Shown here: positions 15,901 to 24,580 of the stretch, one piece after another
Numbering within the stretch: the stretch's first letter is position 1
How the letters are laid out: each line of letters begins with the position of its first letter
Origin: a virus
Length of the DNA stretch: 43,989 bases
Virus record (IMG/VR): IMGVR_UViG_3300025133_000223
Span: 1-43,989 of that record
Reading direction: 5' to 3' (one strand)
Program-made: the position numbers and the translations under genes
The notes under the pieces: model-generated
Database searches by the model: none
What the model saw: only the letters and a program-made list of their open reading frames with translations
Told to the model about the DNA's origin: nothing

Positions 15901-16257
15901 CCCAAGAGGGTTAGCCATAAAAGCCATAGGAGGGGGCGCGTAAACAGTGCCGTCACCAATAGGCTCCTCTGAAATCATGGGCTGAACAGCTTTCCACTTT
16001 TTATCCTGTGACCATGTATCCAAGGCGTTCAAGGCCTTGTCCATGTCAGGGGCAGACATGTTTATCTGTCCGTCATAGTGTGCGGCTATAGAGTCCTGCA
16101 CCATCTGTGCATCCTCATCTGAGCCAAGCACGAGTGGGCCTGCTTCCTGTGAAGCACGTTGCTCTATACGCTTGCGTATAGAAGCCTTCTCTTCCTCAGA
16201 AAAATTAGAAGCTTCTAAGTCAGCCAGCACGGCTGCTTTATCAAACTCAGGCCGCAT
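12904..16257 (-). CDS. Very large internal/ejected virion protein (1117 aa)
   Basis: The largest gene of the genome, in the position of T7 gp16-type ejection proteins. It is mostly hydrophilic and helical, with an Ala/Gly-rich hydrophobic patch at about residues 250-300 (VIETSAAAAGAAAGK and following) that could enter membrane. The C-terminus is Gln-rich (QQAQQQRQSFRKQ). I see no clear transglycosylase motif. It is coupled to its neighbours by 1-4 base overlaps, so it is expressed with the structural genes. Confidence 0.72.
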   Translation of the reverse strand: MRPEFDKAAVLADLEASNFSEEEKASIRKRIEQRASQEAGPLVLGSDEDAQMVQDSIAAHYDGQINMSAPDMDKALNALDTWSQDKKWKAVQPMISEEPIGDGTVYAPPPMAFMANPLGLPNPPSGPARRPIDYENPQSEDYYAMARQNGVDTSTGIDFPYSTDEGASIHLLRGFPLAVLGLVEIAARKKLRSQGIEWPDNRAIVTKDLTTSQPAYYRLDEETGQLRKTLINREGMAPDDVIDFLGVEVPRAVIETSAAAAGAAAGKSPTGSVLLASAGSAAAGYTVTKIQKGIAKTFGVPQSVLDTITDDQAWFDAMMAGSSELVAGAGMGLVRRIRNSRRPLDLTDEEYEQLVAEMSENLKIVERLERETGSQYNLAAGELTGDPVVLVAQQNVMRRAKDKFSEFLKGIEISNRFETQRTLDSIHGQVTVRGGPRSLNTSASSGQKAQQALQHDLAPGTGTSLKGAQSDLAQAEADIIEYGGDVSDRVYKPDHWVSEQNAINQNADRLMMEEDRAWKSKGGFESRVQYNPKTGNTGVHLLNTTIDGRPSPILQWANRMSKDEQMALSKSIQRSKASIRENMGFTDEARALRKRGVTEDDGLEFLSQRTLDPVQVQYLLSDLKRQVRIAKEGKHPDGWNIHDMSFLIDSLETLKRDPNRYVNKSGKAMSADYGAKVIESWDNAARATENYNIFTDKRVVSDTVALVAVEEKGKKVLRYKIKNNPAAVADIVFKPRDTGGLSDILEVTGASPAHKAALGEELLRMYKEKVFKGGKPTLAGHEQFMNDYTDHMDLIFGKEQAEHIQGSGSLLQSVDTLNRKAGAVKRALEKEYGIGMVTDEKFYAGNLVEDMLTNKLTLNQVRNLKTRLSKIAPALWEDIQANGAKWLDNELVKTGGLEVNSSSLAKVLDTQGERLRVLYGNKYISQLQDLQAVLKMIDKSGMAQASKDSAQPAILQLTRALLGPLSKKQRGLTAITRILKENGNKALRDIMTNPKKLAKYNELKWVKPGDFAAIATILDQVGIFIGEGWEGVKGNKLRSDHIEWWRGEDDQVAAALYGIQQAQQQRQSFRKQIEFMNSLPPEVQANPRIMEAIQKQMQQNGSGGTAMDREKEARGVQ

Positions 16258-17864
16258 TACTGGGCACTGTTGAGGTTATGTCTGCGCAAAAAGTCAGCGG
16301 CTGTTTCTGATGTGGGCATAGCTGTCTCTTCCTGCTCTTGCTCAGGCTCAATACCCTCACCCAGTACTCCCTCGTTCTCTGTAGTACCAACATCCCTGAA
16401 GGGGTCAATCTTGCCATACACACTCTCGAACCTAGGTTTGGATACCTCCTCATAGTACTTAAGTGCTGCAGGGTCAATGATAGGTCTAGGGCCACTCTTG
16501 GCATAGTCAGGGAGAGTCCTGTAGTTGATGTAGAAGGTGCGGTCAGCTTCTGTCATCTGGTCAACCATGTTGTCAGAGAGCTGTTTCAAGTTACTTGATG
16601 CACCACCTGATATGGTGTATGCATTCTTGAAGTCTTGGTCAGAGAACTGTCGTCCCTGTGGCTCAAAGATACGCATGTTCGCCCATGTAAGGCGCACTAA
16701 CATAGCTCCGTACCTACGGGCTACGTCACCATTAGCTCTGATGCTGTCTACTATAGACTGGTCAAGACCCCAGCTTTCTGCTATGTCTCCTATCTGGTCT
16801 TGTGGTATGCTTTTGAGGTGCTTGTCAAAGTAGCTTGTAGCTTCTGCTGAAGAGGGGCTAGAGGCCATCACTCGGCCCCCCTCATCGCCAATACCAAGGA
16901 ACTCATAGTCAGGGTCGCTATTCCTTACAAAGGAAGTAGCAGCATCAACAAAATCAAAGGTCTTCGTCAAGAAGGCTGTGAGCTTACCAGCACCATCAAA
17001 CACTGGGCCAGTGGTTCCATCAGGAGATACTTTAATGACCTCCCTCAAGACACCTGCCATGTCTGTAGCAACTGCAGAAAACTTAGTTGCAGCACCAAGA
17101 GAGATACGGTGGTTCTCTGCGGCCTTAGGTGATACTGAGGATTTGGGGGTAGCTGGTTTATGTTTAGCAGGAGGCTTCCTTGGGGCGTATGTAGTGAAGT
17201 TACCTGCTAGCTTAGTTACTGGGGCTGCTGGGTTAGCTGCTTGATGCAGGTTACCAGTCTCAGGGTTTATCCAGCCTGTCTGTGGGGCTGCGCCATACTT
17301 GGCGTCAGTGTCCCAAGCATTAACAAACTTACCCCGCTGGTCTCCCTTGCCCGCACCATTCCTGCCACGCAGGTAGGTAGCATTGGCCCTGTTCTCATCA
17401 CTCTCTGTTCTAATCTTTTCAAGCTCTGCAGATGCAGACTCTTTCGCAGCTTGCTGTTGAACCTGTTGCTGGCTTATCATACCCACCAGTTCATAGTCCC
17501 CGTGCTTTCTGGCAGCGTCCATAGCTGTCCTCGCCTGCACATCCAGCCTCTCTTGAGCAGTGAGTACCTGCCCTTCTTGATTAGCTAACCGCTCAAAGCT
17601 TATTGCTGCTTCATTGGCCTCATTGAATATACGGGCACGTCTAGTCTCAGTCGTGTCAAGCTCAACTTGTTTTCCTTTGCCCAAAAGCTTAGCGAGGCCC
17701 TGTCCAAGAGCGTAGCCACCAGCGAACTGTTTGCCCCCCTGTGAGGCAGCTTGGAAGTCCCGGCGTCTCTCATCAGCAGCCTGCCGCCTCTTACGGGCAA
17801 GTTGCTCTTCCTCAGACTCTAAACCAAGGCTGTCATAAAAAGATAATTGTGTTTCATCTGACAT
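16257..17864 (-). CDS. Internal virion protein (535 aa)
   Basis: A hydrophilic protein with an Arg/Gln-rich N-terminal helix (LARKRRQAADERRRDF), long Ala/Gln/Glu helices up to about residue 170, a Pro/Lys-rich linker (about 225-250) and a more compact C-terminal half. This is typical of podovirus internal virion proteins. It overlaps the 1117-residue gene by one base (TAATG) and the upstream 415-residue gene by one base, so the three are translated as a set. No enzyme motif is recognised. Confidence 0.65.
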   Translation of the reverse strand: MSDETQLSFYDSLGLESEEEQLARKRRQAADERRRDFQAASQGGKQFAGGYALGQGLAKLLGKGKQVELDTTETRRARIFNEANEAAISFERLANQEGQVLTAQERLDVQARTAMDAARKHGDYELVGMISQQQVQQQAAKESASAELEKIRTESDENRANATYLRGRNGAGKGDQRGKFVNAWDTDAKYGAAPQTGWINPETGNLHQAANPAAPVTKLAGNFTTYAPRKPPAKHKPATPKSSVSPKAAENHRISLGAATKFSAVATDMAGVLREVIKVSPDGTTGPVFDGAGKLTAFLTKTFDFVDAATSFVRNSDPDYEFLGIGDEGGRVMASSPSSAEATSYFDKHLKSIPQDQIGDIAESWGLDQSIVDSIRANGDVARRYGAMLVRLTWANMRIFEPQGRQFSDQDFKNAYTISGGASSNLKQLSDNMVDQMTEADRTFYINYRTLPDYAKSGPRPIIDPAALKYYEEVSKPRFESVYGKIDPFRDVGTTENEGVLGEGIEPEQEQEETAMPTSETAADFLRRHNLNSAQ

Positions 17865-19111
17865 TATAGTACCTTACTATAGTCAACTGCTTTAAAGCCT
17901 GATGGGGTATCAATTGCTGCATGAGGGACCTCATCAGCCATCACGCCAATCTGGCGCTCAGCATCATCTGCATCCCACAAGTAGTGGAACTTGTACAGCT
18001 TGTTGCCACCAATACTTTTGCCTACATAGTCAACATTCTTCTTGAGGCGTCTGTCAGAAAATCCGAACCCTTCTGCCATACCGCCAAGGCCACCCAGCAC
18101 GCTGCCCCAACCATTGTCAGTCGAGGAGGTCGTAGTAGTAATAGGTCTAGTAGCATTAGTAACACCTGTAGTACCTGCCATTGCAGCGTTCCACCAGTTA
18201 AGGAACTGGTTCTGCACAGCGTTCTCAGACTCAATTGAGCCAAGAGCGTTCTGAAGATTCTGCTGGTCAAGCTGATTACTGAAGTCGAACAAGCCCATCG
18301 AGTTCTGCATCCTCTGCTGAGCACGGGTAGCGTTGAGTTCGTTTAAGCCAACCCCTCGGTTGAACAAGTCTCCCTCAAACCCTGCCATACCTGACAGTGT
18401 GCCTAACTGAGTAGCAGCACCTTGGTTCATGATGTTATGGTACTGGTTCTGCTGGCCCATTGCAAAGTCTTTAGATGCAAGCTGGAAGCCTAAGTCCTGC
18501 TGTCTCTGTGCTTCATCTAAACCCCTTATCTGCCTAGCACCACCCTCAGTGCCTAAGACACCAGAGTTGATTAAGGACGATATCTTGCTAGAAGCACCAA
18601 AGTTGTTGTCCTTAGCCACGCCTGCGCGTAGCTGTCCAAGCATGTCTCCTTCTAGGCCTTTGAACTCATCGTTCAGACCACCTACGGATAGGTTCTGAGG
18701 CAAGCTGTTGAACAGGTTACCTAAACCACCACGGACGTTTGCAAGCATCCTAGGGTCTTGGGAGAATGCTGGCATGAGGCTAGAAGCCTGCTGGGCTCCT
18801 TGGTATCCGCCATAGATATCACCACCAGCCCTGTACCCAGCCATCCTTGGGTCTGCTGTAGGGTTTGCATACCCCGGCAAGAGATTCAAACCAGTCTGCC
18901 CAATACTCCCCATCTGCTGGAGAATGTTCATAGTAGCTGGGCTTGCGAACCCTGACGAGCCTAAGGTGAAGTTACCATCATCATCTTCTGTCCACCCCAT
19001 GTTACCAAAGGGGGAGTCGATGCCTACCTGCTTGAGTGGAACATCATGGAGCTGTTGGCTCGATTCAGAGCCGCCCTTAATGCTATCTGTTAAGCCACTT
19101 AGCCAACCCAT
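17864..19111 (-). CDS. Virion protein with short C-terminal S74-like chaperone domain (415 aa)
   Basis: Most of the protein is Gly/Asn/Gln/Leu-rich with repeat-like text (NLLPGYANP, QNALGSIES), as in internal or tail-associated virion proteins. The last 64 residues match the intramolecular chaperone/S74 peptidase pattern: SDRRLKKNVDYVG (Ser352 at the expected self-cleavage site), LYKFHY, GVMADEVP and AVDYSKVL. In tail spikes this domain helps trimer folding and then cuts itself off. Here it is short and sits on a protein that does not look like a fibre. Confidence 0.65.
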   Translation of the reverse strand: MGWLSGLTDSIKGGSESSQQLHDVPLKQVGIDSPFGNMGWTEDDDGNFTLGSSGFASPATMNILQQMGSIGQTGLNLLPGYANPTADPRMAGYRAGGDIYGGYQGAQQASSLMPAFSQDPRMLANVRGGLGNLFNSLPQNLSVGGLNDEFKGLEGDMLGQLRAGVAKDNNFGASSKISSLINSGVLGTEGGARQIRGLDEAQRQQDLGFQLASKDFAMGQQNQYHNIMNQGAATQLGTLSGMAGFEGDLFNRGVGLNELNATRAQQRMQNSMGLFDFSNQLDQQNLQNALGSIESENAVQNQFLNWWNAAMAGTTGVTNATRPITTTTSSTDNGWGSVLGGLGGMAEGFGFSDRRLKKNVDYVGKSIGGNKLYKFHYLWDADDAERQIGVMADEVPHAAIDTPSGFKAVDYSKVL

Positions 19112-19395
19112 TACTCTAACCTCTCTAGAATCCTATCTAGTTTGTCTGCGTTGCTATCAAGTTCCTTCAAGATGACTTGCTGCCTTTCCTCTACACGAAT
19201 TAGAACATCGTGGTCAGCATCCTGTATCTCCTTAATCTCTTCTATCTCTTCTTCATGGTTAGCTACGGTACTCTCAGTTTCACTTGTCCACTGTCCTATA
19301 GTGAAGACAGTGCCCCCAATACCCACAAAACCTGAAATAAGAATAGCCCCAATGCCCTTTATGAACATGCTGGGGGTTAGTACGTCTGCTACCAT
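19111..19395 (-). CDS. Membrane-anchored coiled-coil protein (94 aa)
   Basis: One N-terminal hydrophobic segment (about residues 10-33, Gly/Ile-rich) is followed by a long acidic coiled coil (EEEIEEIKEIQDADHDVLI, then EERQQVILKELDSNADKL). This membrane span plus coiled coil is seen in inner-membrane spanins and in other small phage proteins. The location between tail fibre and virion genes, away from the amidase, makes the lysis role uncertain. It overlaps the 415-residue gene by one base. Confidence 0.6.
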   Translation of the reverse strand: MVADVLTPSMFIKGIGAILISGFVGIGGTVFTIGQWTSETESTVANHEEEIEEIKEIQDADHDVLIRVEERQQVILKELDSNADKLDRILERLE

Positions 19396-19419
19396 GATGA
19401 ATCTTACCTTTATTTATTA

Positions 19420-19581
19420 TTAAATGTAGTAACCAAGTACAACTCCAAGAACAAAAGCAGCTACTACTACTTTCTTAAGGTCTCTGTTCTTCTCTTTAAG
19501 AGACTTTGCTTTCTTCCACTGCTCTACGAATAGAGTGGACATTTTTTCATAGGCCTTAATAGGCACACTTGTATAACTCAT
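19420..19581 (-). CDS. Small single-span membrane protein (53 aa)
   Basis: GGAG lies six bases before ATG 19581, in the gap after the tail fibre gene. A basic helix (residues 22-37, KKAKSLKEKNRDLKK) leads into a C-terminal hydrophobic segment (VVVAAFVLGVVLGYYI), giving a tail-anchored or small holin-like shape. The next gene is also a membrane protein, so the two may work as a pair. No family is recognised. Confidence 0.6.
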   Translation of the reverse strand: MSYTSVPIKAYEKMSTLFVEQWKKAKSLKEKNRDLKKVVVAAFVLGVVLGYYI

Positions 19582-19604
19582 AATGCTCTCCTTTATTATT
19601 TGGG

Positions 19605-21119
19605 CTATGCGCCCCTCTTGTCAATCCAGCCTTGTGTAGATATTGAATTGGATGGGGAAGATGATGTTCCTCTAGACCGTATCTGAGACGACGTATCCAT
19701 AAGCAGTTCTAACCTACCGAACTTAGACCCGTGAACATCGTTGTCCGTAGACAGATAAAAGGTGTTTATAGACGAGGAGGGGGTACTATCTGTCTGCCGA
19801 GTTGCAGTAAACAGGATATAGCGAACGGCCGCTCCAGGGGGGTGGTACATACTTAAGTCAAAGAGACCAATTACATCGGTATCAGGAGGGGCAGACACAG
19901 TATGAAGAGCTGCAGAAGTAGACCAACTCACCCCTGTCACGTCTCTAGGAGGTACGTCCCATATGAATTTATCTCCTGTTTGGTGGTATGGAGTTATGTC
20001 TGAGGAGCCATCAGTCAGTATCCAGCCTATCTGTCTGTATAGGGTGTAGCCTGAGGTGTCTGCTAACAGTGCTGATGCGTCAGAGTTGGCTACAGAGTCA
20101 AACCCTGCATCAGTTGAGCCATCAGTGTGCCCAATCAAGAACACTCTGTACCATGTATCAATTGCTGGCGAACCTCCTGACAAGGTGCTAGGAAACCCAC
20201 CAGCAGCCGTGCCGGGGGCCCATACGTTGTCAATCTGCTTAGTGAGTCCTGCAGAGACAAGACCATATTCACCTGTGTAATCTGCGGCAGTACCTGCTGC
20301 AACAGCTATGTCTGTAGTACCGCTAGTGCTCGTGCCTAACCCGTACAAATGTCCTTGGAGACAAGGGAGAGTACCACCATTTACATAGGGCATCTTCTCG
20401 AAGTCAACAGTCTGGTCAGTGGCATCAAAGGTTACTAATGTGTTACCTGCACCATCCCTGAACTCAACGTCATCTGTACTCTGAGGCTGTGTAATAGAGA
20501 ATCTTAAGGCACTTGAGTCCCCTGAGTCCTTAACCTGTATAGTGTCTGAATCTGCAGAAGTATTATCTGACAGGAAGCTCGACTCTGCCGTCAGGTTCAG
20601 GGAAGTGGATGCAATTACTGCGAATACGGGTTGGGAGAAGACTGCTGCGCCTACGTTTATAACAGTGACCAGACCTCCACTTATAGCCATCCCGGTACTG
20701 GTAAACAGGTTAGTCCCTGCAGTAACATCACCATCCACATCACCAACTAAGTCAGCAGTAACGGTGTCAAAGGTGGGGCTACCTGTAGCCAAGAGTCCAA
20801 GGTCATCAAGAACATCATTAGTCTTGAGGGGGGTCATTAACTTAACATCGCTAGTACCCGTTTCTGCTTCTAGGGTTGTGGCAGTTATATACGCCACATA
20901 GTCATTCACCCTCTGGGGCGACATGAGCACACTCGTAGAGCTGCCAGCCTCTGCCTGTCCCTCTGTGGCTAAGTCAGCAGAGTCGTACTTACTGTTGACA
21001 GCCGTTTGGACAAGGTTGAATTCGTCATCTACCTCTGTTCCCTTTGCCAACTTGCCGGGGTCACCCGTTGGTAGGTCATCCTTAGCCTTAAAGTTAGTTC
21101 CTCTTGCAAAATTACTCAT
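19605..21119 (-). CDS. Tail fibre / receptor-binding protein (504 aa)
   Basis: A Thr/Ser/Gly/Asp-rich beta protein. Near the N-terminus are fibre-type repeats of the form ATEGQAEAGSSTSVLMSPQRV and EAETGTSDVKLMTPLKT, which occur in many phage fibres. Residues about 120-260 have a beta-helix-like Asp/Thr/Val pattern, and the C-terminus ends in ISTQGWIDKRGA, a free globular tip candidate. It follows tail tubular B (4-base overlap), where podoviruses often place the fibre. This is the most likely determinant of host range. Confidence 0.8.
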   Translation of the reverse strand: MSNFARGTNFKAKDDLPTGDPGKLAKGTEVDDEFNLVQTAVNSKYDSADLATEGQAEAGSSTSVLMSPQRVNDYVAYITATTLEAETGTSDVKLMTPLKTNDVLDDLGLLATGSPTFDTVTADLVGDVDGDVTAGTNLFTSTGMAISGGLVTVINVGAAVFSQPVFAVIASTSLNLTAESSFLSDNTSADSDTIQVKDSGDSSALRFSITQPQSTDDVEFRDGAGNTLVTFDATDQTVDFEKMPYVNGGTLPCLQGHLYGLGTSTSGTTDIAVAAGTAADYTGEYGLVSAGLTKQIDNVWAPGTAAGGFPSTLSGGSPAIDTWYRVFLIGHTDGSTDAGFDSVANSDASALLADTSGYTLYRQIGWILTDGSSDITPYHQTGDKFIWDVPPRDVTGVSWSTSAALHTVSAPPDTDVIGLFDLSMYHPPGAAVRYILFTATRQTDSTPSSSINTFYLSTDNDVHGSKFGRLELLMDTSSQIRSRGTSSSPSNSISTQGWIDKRGA

Positions 21120-22726
21120 GCGTATCGTCCTATTTTAGATACTATATCAAGCTGTTGAAGGCCGAGAGTAGCGCCATTAATCTCTGCACTCACTCCAACC
21201 TTTAAATACTGGCCTGTACCAGAGCCGGGGATATGGAATGACCTGAGCCTCATGCCTCCTGACCATTCATACTCATCGTCTAGCACTGTCTCGCCGCCAC
21301 TTATGTTACCGTCGTTCCACTCCATTAGTCCCCACTCATCTATTGCGTCACCCTCAAAGGTGACTGAGTGGCTGCGAAACGTAGAGTCAAAGTCCCACCA
21401 CCACTTGTACATAACCTCGCCTGCAGAGGCGCTTTGCAGTACTGACTTTATTCTCTTCAGTATCTTCAAATAAGTGGCCACATCCTCACTCATCTCTAAC
21501 CAGCCCGACTCATACTCAAACATATAGGGCTCACCATCATCTAAGTACCCAGCGTATGACCCCAGCTCTCCAGTAATACTGCCCAAAGAGAAAACGAAAC
21601 TCTCATCCCTCCTATAAGACATAGCTGTAGGGGCCACAGTCCACTCAGATACCCTTGCTGCGCCCTCTTGGGTCAAGCCTGTCGTATCAAATGCAAAAGA
21701 CCTGCTCTGCTGTGGGAAAGATAGTATGTACAGTCTGTCCTTGGCAGAATACTCAGCACGTATTGTGCCCAAGCCATCTGTTGACATTTCGGTATTGATG
21801 TACCGAATAAGGTGGTCTTGAATCTGTTTAGAGACTGCTGCCATTGGTGCTGACTTCTCTTGTATGAGCCGCCCAAGTGAGATAACACCGTACTCTGAGA
21901 GGAACCAAAGGTCTCCTTTGACTGCTCTAACGGAGTCTCTGGACACGCATCCTACACTTGAGATAGTATCTACTACTCTAAAGTCTGTCGCGGAAGGGTC
22001 TACACCGTCTGCAGCACCTCCTGAGTTATCAAATATAACTATCTGCTCTCTGCCAAAAACTATTAACTGGCCATTATGAGCCACAATAGCAGTAATAGTG
22101 TCAGTACCTTTGGGCCAGATTCGCTGCATATAAATAGCCCCAGCATCACCCGGAGCAGTAGCATCGTCCCAAATAGTCTCATCAAGAATATCACAGTATC
22201 TAATTGTGTGTCCTGAGCTTGTCGTTACCCATATCCTACCAAAGGCAGACAGGCCTACTCCCCCTGTAGGGATAGTGCCATCTGTGTCTACAGTTATTGC
22301 AGCAAAGTTTACTCCTGAATATATAATCGGGGTCTGTCCTTCCTGAAACCCTACGCACTTCTCTACGAAGTTCTGGAACTGCCAGTTGCCGTCAGTGATG
22401 GTCAAGGCCCCGTCAATAGATGCTGGGACGGTTGTTCCAGAGTATATGTCCGCGTCAGTTGAGCTAATCTGCTCTGTAGTACCATCAGACTTGACGTACT
22501 CAAAGGTCTGCTCAATAGCCTCTGCCACAGGACTTGTAGTGAGTGACTGGAACCCTTTACGTGCTCCTAACCTGCCAGTATCATCAATGACAGCGTTGTT
22601 CAGCTTCGTAGACCACTCAGGCCCAAGAATAGAGTTCTCCTCCTGCTTGTTTAACCCGTAAAATCCTGGGGATACCAAGGGAATCGGGAATATAGGGGCT
22701 CCGCCATGAGCTCTAGGAGTTGGCAT
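21116..22726 (-). CDS. Tail tubular protein B (nozzle, T7 gp12-like)
   Basis: A 536-residue beta-rich protein beginning with a proline-rich segment (APIFPIPLVSPGFYGLNKQE) and then ALLNNAV/ARKGFQ-type motifs (LNNAVIDDTGRLGARKGFQ) that are characteristic of podovirus nozzle proteins. Size, order (right after tail tubular A) and coupling by one base to the adaptor gene all agree. It forms the tube through which DNA leaves the virion. Confidence 0.82.
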   Translation of the reverse strand: MPTPRAHGGAPIFPIPLVSPGFYGLNKQEENSILGPEWSTKLNNAVIDDTGRLGARKGFQSLTTSPVAEAIEQTFEYVKSDGTTEQISSTDADIYSGTTVPASIDGALTITDGNWQFQNFVEKCVGFQEGQTPIIYSGVNFAAITVDTDGTIPTGGVGLSAFGRIWVTTSSGHTIRYCDILDETIWDDATAPGDAGAIYMQRIWPKGTDTITAIVAHNGQLIVFGREQIVIFDNSGGAADGVDPSATDFRVVDTISSVGCVSRDSVRAVKGDLWFLSEYGVISLGRLIQEKSAPMAAVSKQIQDHLIRYINTEMSTDGLGTIRAEYSAKDRLYILSFPQQSRSFAFDTTGLTQEGAARVSEWTVAPTAMSYRRDESFVFSLGSITGELGSYAGYLDDGEPYMFEYESGWLEMSEDVATYLKILKRIKSVLQSASAGEVMYKWWWDFDSTFRSHSVTFEGDAIDEWGLMEWNDGNISGGETVLDDEYEWSGGMRLRSFHIPGSGTGQYLKVGVSAEINGATLGLQQLDIVSKIGRYA

Positions 22727-23478
22727 TAATCAGCTACTGCTTCAAATTTGTTAGTCAGGTATAGTGGGTACTGGTCATTGTATTTAGCGTCAGCAAGAGC
22801 TTTTAAGTAGTTCTGCTCTGCTACACCACCGGGCTCTCCTAGCTCCTCACCACGTTCATTCAATGCGAGGAATAGAGTGCCTAGTAAGAGTACACGTTCA
22901 TTGTACCTTAGGGATGTGGAATCGTCGTCCCCATCCACCTCTAAGAGGGTCTGTGGGTCATAAAAGTATACTACGGAAGTAAAGGAGGTAGTACTAGCAT
23001 CAATGCCGGGGGAGAAGGTTATAGCCCATCCATTGGCATCTTGCTTCAAACTGAAGTAATCAGGCCTGCCATCTGTCTTGTAAGTAATATTATCTGTATT
23101 AGCCTTATACGCTTTCAGGTTTGATGCATTGACATGGTACTTTATTCTCTGTGGGGAGTCCCCAAAAAAGTACCCAGTTACGATTGGTACACCGTCTAAG
23201 TCTACCTGTGGGTGTGCTTCATCGCTATTTAGACCTGTTGAGCCCATTACGTAGGATGCGCCATCATACAGCCCCGCGCTTCCAAAGGTAGCAGATGTCG
23301 TCTGGAGAATTACTAACTTCTCGTCTGCACTCCAGTTGTGTTCTTGGCCTACCTCAGATAGAATCTGATTAAGGAAGTCTGCAATAAGGGTAGAGTAGGA
23401 AGTCTGAGAAACAGAGGTTACCTCGCTCTCTCTCAAACGCCTAAGGACTTTATTTACAAGCTGTAATTGTGTGGCCAT
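22726..23478 (-). CDS. Tail tubular protein A (adaptor, T7 gp11-like)
   Basis: A 250-residue protein with a typical adaptor start (QLQLVNKVLRRLRESEVTSV), a helical segment with DFLNQILSEVGQEHNW, and a beta-rich middle. This family forms the ring joining portal and nozzle. It lies between the major capsid and nozzle genes. AAGG precedes the ATG, and an intrinsic terminator-like hairpin lies just upstream, between this gene and the capsid gene. Confidence 0.85.
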   Translation of the reverse strand: MATQLQLVNKVLRRLRESEVTSVSQTSYSTLIADFLNQILSEVGQEHNWSADEKLVILQTTSATFGSAGLYDGASYVMGSTGLNSDEAHPQVDLDGVPIVTGYFFGDSPQRIKYHVNASNLKAYKANTDNITYKTDGRPDYFSLKQDANGWAITFSPGIDASTTSFTSVVYFYDPQTLLEVDGDDDSTSLRYNERVLLLGTLFLALNERGEELGEPGGVAEQNYLKALADAKYNDQYPLYLTNKFEAVAD

Positions 23479-23499
23479 TGATACCTTAAAATTGGACTA

Positions 23500-23520
23500 G
23501 GGGCCTTGATTCAAGACCCC
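23500..23520 (-). terminator. Hairpin after the capsid gene (partial terminator)
   Basis: On the minus strand the RNA can form a nine-pair stem, GGGGUCUUG-AAU-CAAGGCCCC, including one G-U pair that would be a C-A mismatch on the plus strand, so the structure is suited to leftward RNA. It is followed by only a weak U-rich stretch (about 10 bases later, UUUU). It may reduce read-through from the highly expressed capsid gene into the tail genes, or protect the 3' end of the capsid message. Confidence 0.6.
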
Positions 23521-23534
23521 CAGCCACCTGTCAA

Positions 23535-24527
23535 TTACTCAGGAACGATAAGTGCTACACCGCCTTCAGGACGCAGAACACCAGTATCAAAGATAATATC
23601 AGCAGTAAACAAATCTGCAAGATATTCCTGTTTGTACTGAGTCTGTGTACGCGGACGCTGCTGCTCAAAGAGCGTCAGAGCCTCCTTCTGGAAGATAAGC
23701 ACAGCACGTTGGTCAAGGTCGCCATTGTCGTCATCCACAATCGGTGCGTTCGTTGAAACGTAGACCGGGACTCCATAGATGTCTGCAATCAAGCCTGACC
23801 GAATCTGGTTAGCAGAACCTGCTTCACCAGTCGAGGAGTACTGACTGTACGTACGAAGGTCATTCGACGTACCAATACCACCCAAGATGTTGCTCTTCTC
23901 CACTGGGGGAACAATCATCACACGTCTAGCCGAAGGCACGTCATCGTCATCAAGACGCTGCAGTGACCGACGAATAGCTGCGTCAGTTAGTGTTGATGCA
24001 TTACCAGTTGTTGCATTATCATACAACGTAGTACCGTCATTACCAACGTAGGCCGTATCCCAATGTTCTGGGTTAGTAGCCTGACTCCACTGCACAAAGT
24101 TGGAATCACCGAAGCCAGCACCCTCACGGAGGATGTTAGTATCTACGAGCTTAGAAAGCGCGTAGCCAGCGTCGTCAGTGTAGAACGAACGGTATGTGTC
24201 AATTGCCTGCACCTTAGCGAAATCCTCAATCAAACGAGAATACTCAAAGTGCTGGTTAATTGTGAAAGTCTTATTCCCTTCTGTGTTCGCAATGATAGTA
24301 ACCGCAGTGGTTTCTGCCTTTGCGTTTGCAGATTCACGAGTCGGGGTCGGGATGTGAACAGTATCGCCTTTCTTGCCAACGTGGTCCATTGTAACCACGA
24401 GAGGGGCAGCTACAAGATTGCTCTTGTATGTACCGATAATCTCATCCGACCATAACTCAGGAATAAAGACTCCTAACTCGGTTGTGGCGGTAATACCACC
24501 AGCGCCGGGATAAGTAGCTGTTGCCAT
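23535..24527 (-). CDS. Major capsid protein
   Basis: A 330-residue protein with the look of a podovirus capsid protein: N-terminal arm, ELWSDEIIGTYKSNLVAAPL, an early segment GDTVHIPTPT, then RLIEDFAKVQAIDTYRSFY helices and a C-terminal LADLFTADIIFDTGVLRPEG block. It directly follows the scaffold gene and precedes a terminator-like hairpin, the usual arrangement. Codon use is more even and CpG-rich than in neighbouring genes, as expected for a very highly expressed gene. HK97-type fold is inferred from order and size. Confidence 0.88.
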   Translation of the reverse strand: MATATYPGAGGITATTELGVFIPELWSDEIIGTYKSNLVAAPLVVTMDHVGKKGDTVHIPTPTRESANAKAETTAVTIIANTEGNKTFTINQHFEYSRLIEDFAKVQAIDTYRSFYTDDAGYALSKLVDTNILREGAGFGDSNFVQWSQATNPEHWDTAYVGNDGTTLYDNATTGNASTLTDAAIRRSLQRLDDDDVPSARRVMIVPPVEKSNILGGIGTSNDLRTYSQYSSTGEAGSANQIRSGLIADIYGVPVYVSTNAPIVDDDNGDLDQRAVLIFQKEALTLFEQQRPRTQTQYKQEYLADLFTADIIFDTGVLRPEGGVALIVPE

Positions 24528-24580
24528 TTTATTTACCTATTAGTATATAGTCAATTTAAAAAACATCTAAAAAGAGTTCT

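Noticed and set aside
24528-24580. Promoter before the capsid gene on the minus strand
   Set aside because: TTGACT and TATACT are both present but overlap instead of being 16-18 bases apart, so no acceptable sigma70 arrangement exists.
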